From the NCBI GenBank assembly GCA_020852515.1, contig JADZAS010000014.1:62001-126000 (forward strand): a DNA stretch of 64,000 nucleotides. The letters are read 5' to 3'. The notes beneath the pieces were generated by a model. The model did no database searches. It was not told the DNA's origin and worked only from the letters and a program-made list of their open reading frames with translations. This document shows, in pieces, positions 35,786 to 43,321 of the stretch; within the stretch, counting starts at the first letter, position 1, and each line of letters opens with the position of its first letter. A program made the translations under genes and the position numbers. Origin of the DNA: Phycisphaerales bacterium. Lineage in GTDB: Bacteria > Planctomycetota > Phycisphaerae > Phycisphaerales > UBA5793.

Positions 35786-38700
35786 GCCGGCGCCTCCGCT
35801 CCGGCCAAAAGCGCCGACAAGTCGTAATTCACGCTCGTGGCGTTGAAATCCGGCTCCGTCTGGAACGGTTGGCGGACGTACCGCACGTCGGCGGTGTGGT
35901 CCCCATCGATCACGGCGATGGCGAGGATGAACTCGTCGGGCTTGTTCAGCGCCGTGAGGATCTCATTCTTGGTGACGGTGACGGTCTTTGCGCCTTTCGC
36001 GCGCCCCTTGACCTCGATGAACCGCAGCAAGCCCGTGTCGGGAATGGCGGATTCGATGTCGTAGCCGAGATTCTGCGCGCTCACGTCGCGCGGGACGAAG
36101 CCGAGACGACGCTCGATCTCCGTCACGGCCTGCATGGCCAATCGTTCAGAGTGCTCAGTCTCGACGGCGAACGCCGGCGGAATGTCGGCGGTTTCGCCTT
36201 TGAGCGTCCGCACAAGACCGATGGGGAGCACGAGCGCGCCGCCGAGAACGATCGGCGGAAGTGCCGAGAGTTTGCGCTCCTGCTCGATTTCGGCGAGCCG
36301 CCGTTGCAAGCGGGCCGTCAGCTCGTCGGCGCGTTGTCGTGCGAGGCCGGAGTTGAGCTTGGCGTTGACCTTGCCGGCCAGCTCCTGGTCCTTGAGTTGG
36401 GCCGCCCTGTGGTCCCAGTAGTTGATCTCCTTTGTGAGCCGGTCCTGCACGGCGGCCTTGGTCTTGTCGAGCAACTCCTCCTTGCGGCGGCGGACCTCGT
36501 CAAGGTGCTGAGGAACCATGTGAATCGCGGCGTACTCCATCGCGCGTGATTCGAGGTCGCCACGAATCCAGGCCGGCATCGGCATGTCGGCAAGCGCTTT
36601 CGCCTCCTCGTCGGTCGGCGGGCGATAGTCGAGGTATGGTGCCGGTCCGGCATTGACCGCGTCGCCGTCGGCATCGATCTCGACGAACTGCAAACGCTTC
36701 GACACGACGCGCCGGTTGCCGGCGCGGTCGGTTCGTGCGTCCTGGATGGCATGCTCCAGATAAAGCAGCGTGCGCGGCTGCTCGCCGGGATCGATGTCGT
36801 CGATCAGGACGGCGCCGCGCTTGAGCAGGTCGCGGTGCCGCTCGACGATTAGGTCGAGCGTGGCATCCAGCAGCGGATGGCCGGGGCACACGAAAGCGGC
36901 CGGCGGTTTGCCCTGGACGCTGATGAGTCCCTTCTCGAAAGTAATGCGTTCATAGCGGGTGAGCACGGCCTCGCCGCGGCCAATCTGTCGGTCGCGGTTG
37001 CGGATCACGGCCGGTACGTGCTTGATTTCGTAGCGCTTCGGCTCGCGTTCGTGAATCGTCCCGCCGAGCAGCTTGAATGCCTCGATAAAGAAGGCGGCGA
37101 TGAAGTGAGGTTGCAGGCGGCGGGCCTCGGCGCGTTCCATCTCCTGCCGAATCTGCCGAACCTTGGACACGTCCATCGCGTCGTGCGTGAGCGCCCTCCC
37201 CTCGACCAGCTCTTGCAGATGCTGGCGGTCGAGCGCCTTGTCCACGACCTGAAAGAGCCTTGCTCTGATCTCGGGCCGGTCGCCGTAGCGAACGGCCTCC
37301 AGCAGCAGGTCGCGCAACGGGCGATCGTCGAACGTCAGCTCCCCGAGCACGTCGAAGACCTGGCCGCCGAGCGCGCTGCGCTCCTCGTCGAGCTTCTCCA
37401 GCAGCCGGTAATAGACCTCGCCTTCGCGCGTGTCCTTGGCGACCAAGTTCCACAGGTGGCAGACCTCGGTCTGACCGATGCGGTGGATGCGGCCGAAGCG
37501 CTGCTCCAGGCGATTCGGGTTCCACGGCAGGTCGTAATTGACCATCAGGTGCGCGCGCTGGAGGTTGATGCCCTCGCCGGCGGCGTCGGTCGCCACGAGG
37601 ATTTCGACCTCCTTGTCGTGCGTGAAGGCCTCCTGAGACTTGCGGCGCTCCTCGCGGCCGATGCCGCCGTGGATGATGACCACGGCTTCGGGTTTGCCGA
37701 TCAGCGCACCGATTCTTTCTGCAAGATAGTTCAGCGTATCGCGGTGCTCGGTGAAGATGACGAGCTTCCGGCGATGGCCGTGCGCGTCAAACATCTCGGA
37801 GTTGTTCTGCAGCAGCCGGGACAGTTCATCCCACTTGCGGTCCGTGCCCGATTGGCGGACGCGAAGCGCTGCCCGCTCCAAGTCTTGCAACTGTGCGATC
37901 TCGGCCTTGAGTTCCGCAATCGTGCGGGCGGCGGACGCCTGATCGACCACGCGCTCTTCGGTGTCCTCGACCTCCTTGTCCGGGGCGTCGTCAAGGTCGT
38001 CCATCTCATCGGCAGTGAGCGCCGGCAGTCCGGCCGTCAGGTCGATGCCGGCCTCCGCGCCGCGCTTGAGCAACTGCTCTTCGCGGAGGCGCTTCTCCAG
38101 CCGCTCACGCCGACGGCGGAGCGATTGATAGATGGCCTCGGGAGAGGAAGCGAGGCGGCGCTGCAGAATCGTGAGCGCGAATCCGACCGTGCCCTTCCGG
38201 CCTTCGTTCTCCAGCGCCTCGGCGCGGTTGAACTCCTCGCGGACATAGTCGGTGACCTGCTTGTAGAGGTCGGCCTCGGCGTCCGACAAGGCATAGTTCA
38301 CCGTGTAGGCGCGGCGCTCGGGGAACAGGGGCGTGCCGTCGAACTTGAGCAACTGCTCCTTGACCAGGCGGCGCATCATGTCCGTCGCGTCGCTCATGTG
38401 AACGCCGTCACGGAACTTGCCCTCGAAGCGGTCGCCGTCCAGGAGCGCCATGAAGAGCTGGAAGTCGGCTTCCTTTCCGTTGTGCGGCGTGGCCGTCAGC
38501 AACAGGAAGTGCCGCGTCAACGGCGAAAGGGCCTGACCCAATCGGTATCGCTTCGTGTACTTGACCTCGTTGCCGAAATAGGTCGCGCTGAGCTTGTGGG
38601 CTTCGTCGCACACGATCAGATCCCAGTCGGTCAGATTGAGCTTTGACTGGGTGTCCTCGTCGCGGCTCAGCTTGTCGAGCCGGCAGATGGCCAGCGGGGT

Positions 38701-39294
38701 CTCCGCAAACCAGTTGCCCGTGCGGGCGGCTTCGAGCGCGTCGTTCGTCATGATGTCGAAGGGCAGGTGGAACCGGCGATCCAGTTCGTCCTGCCACTGC
38801 TCGACCAGGTTGCCCGGGCAGACGATGAGGCAGCGTTGGAGGTCGCCGCGGGCGATCAGTTCCTTGATGAGCAGACCCGTCATGATCGTCTTGCCGGCGC
38901 CCGGGTCGTCTGCGAGCAGGAACCGCAGCGGCTGGCGGGACAGCATCTCGCTGTAGACCGCCGTGATCTGGTGCGGCAGCGGCTCGACTAGGGACGTGTG
39001 AACGGCGAGCAGCGGATCGAAGAGATAGGCCAGCCGGATACGGTTGGCCTCGGACAAGAGCCGGAACAAGCCGCCATCGCCGTCGAAGCTCCACGGGCGC
39101 CCGGTCTCCACCACTTCCAGCGTCGGTTCGCGGTCGCGGTAGAGCAATTCGTTGCCCAGCCTGCCTGCGGCGTCCTTGTACGTGACCTCGATGGCAACCG
39201 TCCCGATCCAGCGCACGTCACTAATGGTGACGAGCGAGTCCGGGAGGATGCCTCGCACGGCCGCGCCGCGCGTGATGGATTCGAGCGTCGTCAT
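35782..39294 (-). CDS. DrmD-like SNF2 helicase with C-terminal DUF3883 nuclease-like domain
   Basis: A 1170-residue protein. The N-terminus (RGAAVRGILPDSLVTISDV, ELLYRDREPTLEVVE) matches DISARM-type SNF2 helicases (DrmD). Helicase motifs: Walker A LADDPGAGKTIMTGLL, motif II VCDEAHKLSAT, TATPHNGKE, motif V VATDAAGEGINLQ, and motif VI EQRFGRIHRIGQ. A coiled-coil-like insert lies between the lobes. The C-terminal DUF3883 region holds GYDIES...FIEVKGRAKG, a D-(E-x-K) arrangement of restriction-type nucleases. It probably recognises and unwinds invading DNA. Three bases separate it from the regulator gene upstream. Confidence 0.88.
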   Translation of the reverse strand: MTTLESITRGAAVRGILPDSLVTISDVRWIGTVAIEVTYKDAAGRLGNELLYRDREPTLEVVETGRPWSFDGDGGLFRLLSEANRIRLAYLFDPLLAVHTSLVEPLPHQITAVYSEMLSRQPLRFLLADDPGAGKTIMTGLLIKELIARGDLQRCLIVCPGNLVEQWQDELDRRFHLPFDIMTNDALEAARTGNWFAETPLAICRLDKLSRDEDTQSKLNLTDWDLIVCDEAHKLSATYFGNEVKYTKRYRLGQALSPLTRHFLLLTATPHNGKEADFQLFMALLDGDRFEGKFRDGVHMSDATDMMRRLVKEQLLKFDGTPLFPERRAYTVNYALSDAEADLYKQVTDYVREEFNRAEALENEGRKGTVGFALTILQRRLASSPEAIYQSLRRRRERLEKRLREEQLLKRGAEAGIDLTAGLPALTADEMDDLDDAPDKEVEDTEERVVDQASAARTIAELKAEIAQLQDLERAALRVRQSGTDRKWDELSRLLQNNSEMFDAHGHRRKLVIFTEHRDTLNYLAERIGALIGKPEAVVIIHGGIGREERRKSQEAFTHDKEVEILVATDAAGEGINLQRAHLMVNYDLPWNPNRLEQRFGRIHRIGQTEVCHLWNLVAKDTREGEVYYRLLEKLDEERSALGGQVFDVLGELTFDDRPLRDLLLEAVRYGDRPEIRARLFQVVDKALDRQHLQELVEGRALTHDAMDVSKVRQIRQEMERAEARRLQPHFIAAFFIEAFKLLGGTIHEREPKRYEIKHVPAVIRNRDRQIGRGEAVLTRYERITFEKGLISVQGKPPAAFVCPGHPLLDATLDLIVERHRDLLKRGAVLIDDIDPGEQPRTLLYLEHAIQDARTDRAGNRRVVSKRLQFVEIDADGDAVNAGPAPYLDYRPPTDEEAKALADMPMPAWIRGDLESRAMEYAAIHMVPQHLDEVRRRKEELLDKTKAAVQDRLTKEINYWDHRAAQLKDQELAGKVNAKLNSGLARQRADELTARLQRRLAEIEQERKLSALPPIVLGGALVLPIGLVRTLKGETADIPPAFAVETEHSERLAMQAVTEIERRLGFVPRDVSAQNLGYDIESAIPDTGLLRFIEVKGRAKGAKTVTVTKNEILTALNKPDEFILAIAVIDGDHTADVRYVRQPFQTEPDFNATSVNYDLSALLAGAEAPA

Positions 39295-39297
39295 GCG

Positions 39298-39567
39298 TCA
39301 GTGGCCCTCCCCTCGTGCCGAGTCGGACGGGCGCCGGTCCTTGCGGTCGGCCTTTCCCTGGACAAGGACATATCGCCATCCGTTGTCGCCGCGCTCGGCC
39401 CGGATGTCGTGGCCGCGCTGGCGAAGGGCGGTCACGTCGCGCGAGACGGTCGGAATCGACACGCCGAGTTCCTCGGCCAAGCGCGGGGTCGAGTAGCTGC
39501 CCTTGCGGATCATGCCGAGCACGGCCTCCAGTCGGCGTTCTATTTCGAGGGATCGTTGGTAAAGCAT
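39298..39567 (-). CDS. DeoR-like HTH regulator leading the defence operon
   Basis: An 89-residue protein. Residues 8-50 form a winged helix of the HTH_11/DeoR type (EAVLGMIRKGSYSTPRLAEELGVSIPTVSRDVTALRQRG), followed by a short wing (DIRAERGDNGWRYVL) and a charged tail. No ligand-binding (WYL or sugar) domain follows, so it is a stand-alone DNA-binding protein. AGGAGG lies 8 bases before the ATG. First gene of the island, directly downstream of a palindrome-containing promoter, hence probably an autorepressor controlling the whole operon. Confidence 0.82.
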   Translation of the reverse strand: MLYQRSLEIERRLEAVLGMIRKGSYSTPRLAEELGVSIPTVSRDVTALRQRGHDIRAERGDNGWRYVLVQGKADRKDRRPSDSARGEGH

Positions 39568-39594
39568 CCGCGGGGCCTCCTGACCGCCGCTACC

Positions 39595-39623
39595 TGTCTA
39601 TCGGAGCATGATAGACATGTCAA
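39595..39623 (-). promoter_or_regulatory. Defence-operon promoter with perfect 8-bp palindromic operator
   Basis: On the minus strand TTGACA (39623-39618) is followed by a 17-base spacer and TAGACA (39600-39595). The spacer and -10 are filled by TGTCTATC-atgctcc-GATAGACA, a perfect inverted repeat (39595-39617). Binding there would block RNA polymerase. The start codon of the HTH gene is 28 bases downstream. Sequence is direct; identity of the binder is inferred. Confidence 0.7.
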
Positions 39624-39773
39624 CCGGCCTGCTCGGAGGGGGGTAGAGGGTGAGGCTTGGAGCGGGAGAGGGGCCGCGTCTCCCGCTCCATCCAACGTGG
39701 TCCATGCACTGGCTTTCCGACAGCGGTGCCGCCGGCACGGGCTGAACGCCCCCGATCGGCCCGCGGCCGACCG

Positions 39774-39810
39774 ACAGAAAGACACCCCGGCGGTACCCCG
39801 CCGGGGTGTC
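39774..39810 (-). terminator. Intrinsic terminator of the ArdC-like gene
   Basis: A perfect 13-bp stem GACACCCCGGCGG / CCGCCGGGGTGTC with a 4-base loop (39781-39810). On the minus strand it is followed by TTTCTGT. It begins 7 bases after the stop of the gene at 39817 and insulates it from the defence-operon promoter. Confidence 0.8.
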
Positions 39811-39816
39811 GGAGAG

Positions 39817-40638
39817 TCAGGCCGCCTGGGCCTGCTCGGCGGCGGCGCCGTGCAGCGCCGCGATGATCTCGGCGGCGACGTGCTGGATGCGGTCAAGGGA
39901 CTGCGCCAGCGTCTCGGTCTTGCCGTCGAAGAGCTGGATGTAGTCGCTGGCGGCGGTGCCGGCCTCCAGGCCGATCGCCTGGCAGACGACGAAGGCGACC
40001 GCCTCGGCCTCGGTCTCGCGGACGGTCTTGCTGGCCGGGCGGTCCTCGCCGCGGTGGAGCAGCTCGTGGGCCAGTTCGTGGGCGAGGACGGAGAACTCGA
40101 CGGCCGGCTCCAAGTCTGGGTGGATGCTGATGCGGCCGCCGCGGGAGACGCCCAGGGCGTCGTGTGGCACATCGATGTGGTCAAGCGTGATGCCGCGCTC
40201 GGCGATGAGCGCCTTGAGGCGGTCGGTGTGGTGACGCGGGTCGCCGTTGACGCGCGCCGGCTCTGCAAGAGGTTCACCGTCGGTTGACGCCACATCAAAG
40301 ACGTACACCGCTCGAAATCGCAGCACGGGCTTCGGCTCCTCGGCGCCGTCGCTGTCCTGCTCGTCGCGCTTGCGGATGAGCATCGGTGCGATGATGACGA
40401 TGCCCTTCTCGCCCTTGCGGACGAAGCGGCCCATCTGCCGCCAGGTGTGGAAGCCGGCGACATGCGTGGCGTCGGGCTTCTGCGCGAGGATCATCAGCAC
40501 GTTCCCGAAGCTGTACTTGTGGAACTTCGCCAGCATGGCGAGGTAGCGGGTGAGCGCCTCGCTCTTGCCCTTGGCGAGTGCGTCGGCGAGTTGTTCGAGG
40601 GCCTGGTCGGCGATCTTCTTTGCTTGTTCGGCTTTCAT
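39817..40638 (-). CDS. ArdC-like antirestriction protein with ImmA/IrrE-type metallopeptidase motif
   Basis: A 273-residue protein from the ATG at 40638 (MKAEQAKKIADQAL), with AGGAGC upstream; the longer frame is not family-like. The N-terminal ArdC ssDNA-binding domain includes HKYSFGNVLMILAQKPDATHVAGFHTW, then RFVRKGEKGIVIIAP. The C-terminal zinc-peptidase motif is HELAHELLH. ArdC proteins travel with conjugative plasmids and protect incoming DNA from restriction (known for R388/pSa ArdC). Here it sits beside a defence operon on a plasmid-like element, which may protect the element during entry into new hosts. Confidence 0.88.
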   Translation of the reverse strand: MKAEQAKKIADQALEQLADALAKGKSEALTRYLAMLAKFHKYSFGNVLMILAQKPDATHVAGFHTWRQMGRFVRKGEKGIVIIAPMLIRKRDEQDSDGAEEPKPVLRFRAVYVFDVASTDGEPLAEPARVNGDPRHHTDRLKALIAERGITLDHIDVPHDALGVSRGGRISIHPDLEPAVEFSVLAHELAHELLHRGEDRPASKTVRETEAEAVAFVVCQAIGLEAGTAASDYIQLFDGKTETLAQSLDRIQHVAAEIIAALHGAAAEQAQAA

Positions 40639-41049
40639 GGTTCTGCTCCTTGTCGGGCCCCGCGACGTGCGGTCCCTTCGCCAGGCACGAGGGACCACGT
40701 CGGGGGTGACAAGGAGCAAGCGGCGCGACGGCCGGCGGCCCGCCGGAGAGTCCCGCGTCAGCGGAGCAGGCCGAATGACGGAGCGCACCCGCAGGGCGCG
40801 TCAGCGGCGACGGCGTGAGGCGTGCAAGACTCGGAGGCGGGAAGCGAAGCGGCGACGGCCGGGAGCGCCGCGGATGAAAGCCGGACAGGCGGAGCCGGCC
40901 ACGTCCCATGACACCTGCCCGAGGCAATCGCGGCGTGAGGCGTGCTGAAACCGTGCTCGACACGTTCCAGCAGCACCGGCAGATCGTCCGTAAACACTGA
41001 CAAGGCAGTTGGTTAGACATTGCAGCGCGAGTTTCTGCATGTCGTGCGG
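40639..41049. other. Divergent intergenic region with a 15-bp direct repeat
   Basis: Separates the ArdC-like gene and the XRE-GTPase gene. It holds an exact direct repeat CGGCGTGAGGCGTGC at 40811-40825 and 40931-40945, 120 bases apart. No gene is seen; frames are Arg/Ala-rich shadows. Confidence 0.45.
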
Positions 41050-41085
41050 TTGACAATGGCAGAATAATCGCATACCATGCGGTAT
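41050..41085 (+). promoter_or_regulatory. Promoter and operator of the XRE-GTPase gene
   Basis: TTGACA (41050-41055), 17-base spacer, TACCAT (41073-41078). An inverted repeat ATACC-atgc-GGTAT (41072-41085) covers the -10 box, the normal place for an XRE repressor. The downstream gene itself starts with an XRE-like HTH, so autorepression is likely. Confidence 0.6.
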
Positions 41086-41123
41086 CGAAGTTCTGAAAAC
41101 CGCAAACGAATCAGGAGGCAGTT

Positions 41124-43289
41124 ATGGACGAATCAGGACGGGTCAGGCTGACGCTTTCGCGGCTGCGCCAAGCCGCGGGTAAGTCACAGGCAGAGATCGC
41201 GGAGCGGCTCGCGGCCGGCGCCAGCGCCAGCCGGGTTTCGCGGCTCGAATCGGGTGAACTTCGGCTGTCGGTTGAGGAAGCCAAGGACTTCGCGCGGGCA
41301 ATCGGCACGCCGGAGGCGGCGGAGTACGCGGAGTACCTGGGCCAGGAATGGTTCATCCTGGAGCGGCCGGGATTCGAGCATGCGAATCGACACTCGCTCT
41401 GGGAGGCAGAGCAGGCCCTGCAACGGCTGAAGTCGCTCCAGGACGATCCGGACACGAAGAATGTGCTGCTGAAGCAGGTCGAGTCGTGTCGCGAGGCGCT
41501 GCTGCGGACGGCGCGCTTCCTGGCGAGCACCGAGCACCCCATTGCGCTGATCGGGAGTCCCGGCGTCGGGAAGACAACGCTGATCTGCGCGCTGGCCAAC
41601 CTTCGGGACGAGAGCGTGAATGAAGACGATCTGGAGCACCAGATGGTCTTGCAGACCGGCGGCGGCAGGACGACCATCTGCGAAGTTCACGTCCGGTCCG
41701 GCGGCGAGTACGCGATCTCCGTCGATCCATGCACGGACGAGGAGATGCGCCAGTTCGTGGCGGAGTTCTGCGACCATATCGCAAAGTTGGCGTCGGACGA
41801 GGGCACGGGTTCCTCGGAAGCCGCTGGTCTGAATGCCGAGATTGACCGGGCACTCCGGAACATGACCGGACTCGCGCACAAGCGCGTCAAGTCGGGAGAC
41901 GGCAAGCTGCGGTACGAAGATCCCGCGAAGGAACTGGCGCTGAAGTATCCGAACCGGGAGGATCTCCAGGCGCAAGTGTTTGCTCGCCTGGAACTCCATC
42001 GACGACGGAGAGCCTCGGTGAGCTGGTCGCGTGATACTGGAATGACGGGGTTGCAGTGGCTGGGACGCACGTCCGCGAAGATCAACTACGGGCATCATCC
42101 CGAGTTCTCGATGCCGCGGCGTATCGAAGTAAGCCTTCCCGAGCGGATACTCGCCGAAGAACGGGTAGACCTGCGGCTGATCGATACGCGGGGAGTGGAC
42201 GAGCCAAAGGCGCCGCGGCGGGACTTGCAAGCGTACCTGGACGATGAATCGGCGGTCGTGGTGTTCTGCTCGAAATTCAACGATTCGCCGGACGCGGCGA
42301 TGCTCGACGTGATCGAGCGTGCCGTGCAGGGCGGTTTGGGCGACGCGATCTCCGAGCGCGGTGTGTTCGTAGTGCTGCCCCGGGGAGGCGAGGAAACCAA
42401 GGTACGCGATCAACAAGGCAACCTTGCCGGGAACGTGGAAGACGGGCGGCTGATCAAGTCGGATCACATCCGGAGTACCCTCGCACGGCAGAGGCTGCCC
42501 GAGCTTCGCGTGGAGTTCACGGATGTGACGGTGCCTGCCGACTGCGAACAACTGCAACAGCGGCTGATCGAGACCGTGTTCGCACAGCGAGACAAGGCGG
42601 CACAGCGCATTTCGTCGCTCGTGCAGACGGTTGATCACCTGATCGTCAACCGGGAGAACGAGGCCGTTCGCGCCGCCCTGGAGGAAGTCGGCCGTCGCGT
42701 CCACGTTTGGTGTCGCGCGAACGAGTCCATTCCCGACGGCGAACCGCATGTCGAACAGGCGCTCCTCGTCAACATGGACCAGCTTCGGTATGCCTCAAGT
42801 CTTCGCGCATCCGTGAACAGGCGAGGCGATTGGTACAACTTCGACTACTGGCACGGATTGGGCTACGGGTCGAGGCGTGAGGCCGTGGCCCGCACGGCGA
42901 AACAGGTTGCGGAGTTGAAGGCGATTCTCAAGAACCTGTCCGAGGACGACAACCTGGCGGATGCTCATGGCTTCATTTCGCATTTGTCCGCCGAGGTCGC
43001 GTCGGCGGTGAACGAGTTCTTCCAGGACATCCAGTCGGTCGGCGAGGCGGCGTTCGGCGACCAGCTTCGCGAAGACGCCGGCTACTGGCAACGTTGCCGG
43101 GATCGCTGGGGCGGCGGCGCCGGGTACAAGATGGAGATCCGTCAATGGACCGACGAGTGGTTCTCGGCAGAGCGGCGCGCGGAAAGACGGAAGTTCATCG
43201 AAAGCGAGCTGCAGCAGCGGTGGCGCAAGGTCGTGGACAGCCTTCGGTCTCGGGTCGCGTCTGCGTCTCCGGCCGCGGCAGTTGCGTGA
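41124..43289 (+). CDS. XRE HTH fused to dynamin-like GTPase
   Basis: A 721-residue protein. Residues 8-70 are a Cro/C1-type HTH (LRQAAGKSQAEIAERL...SRVSRLESGELRLS). Residues about 135-400 hold a P-loop GTPase: G1 GSPGVGKTT, G3 LIDTRGVD, with a strand VVVFCSKFND in the position expected before a G4-like region. The C-terminal 300 residues are long helices (NRENEAVRAALEEVGRRVHVW) as in dynamin-like or IRG GTPases. AGGAGG precedes the ATG by 5 bases. A DNA-binding domain fused to a large GTPase is unusual; a self-regulated phage sensor is one possible reading. Confidence 0.72.
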   Translation: MDESGRVRLTLSRLRQAAGKSQAEIAERLAAGASASRVSRLESGELRLSVEEAKDFARAIGTPEAAEYAEYLGQEWFILERPGFEHANRHSLWEAEQALQRLKSLQDDPDTKNVLLKQVESCREALLRTARFLASTEHPIALIGSPGVGKTTLICALANLRDESVNEDDLEHQMVLQTGGGRTTICEVHVRSGGEYAISVDPCTDEEMRQFVAEFCDHIAKLASDEGTGSSEAAGLNAEIDRALRNMTGLAHKRVKSGDGKLRYEDPAKELALKYPNREDLQAQVFARLELHRRRRASVSWSRDTGMTGLQWLGRTSAKINYGHHPEFSMPRRIEVSLPERILAEERVDLRLIDTRGVDEPKAPRRDLQAYLDDESAVVVFCSKFNDSPDAAMLDVIERAVQGGLGDAISERGVFVVLPRGGEETKVRDQQGNLAGNVEDGRLIKSDHIRSTLARQRLPELRVEFTDVTVPADCEQLQQRLIETVFAQRDKAAQRISSLVQTVDHLIVNRENEAVRAALEEVGRRVHVWCRANESIPDGEPHVEQALLVNMDQLRYASSLRASVNRRGDWYNFDYWHGLGYGSRREAVARTAKQVAELKAILKNLSEDDNLADAHGFISHLSAEVASAVNEFFQDIQSVGEAAFGDQLREDAGYWQRCRDRWGGGAGYKMEIRQWTDEWFSAERRAERRKFIESELQQRWRKVVDSLRSRVASASPAAAVA

Positions 43290-43321
43290 CGGGTGCCGCA
43301 AATCGCGAACCGCACCAGCAC

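Noticed and set aside
36877-38646. 589-codon plus-strand frame opposite the SNF2 helicase
   Set aside because: Repetitive Leu/Ala/Arg composition and no ribosome site; shadow of helicase codons.
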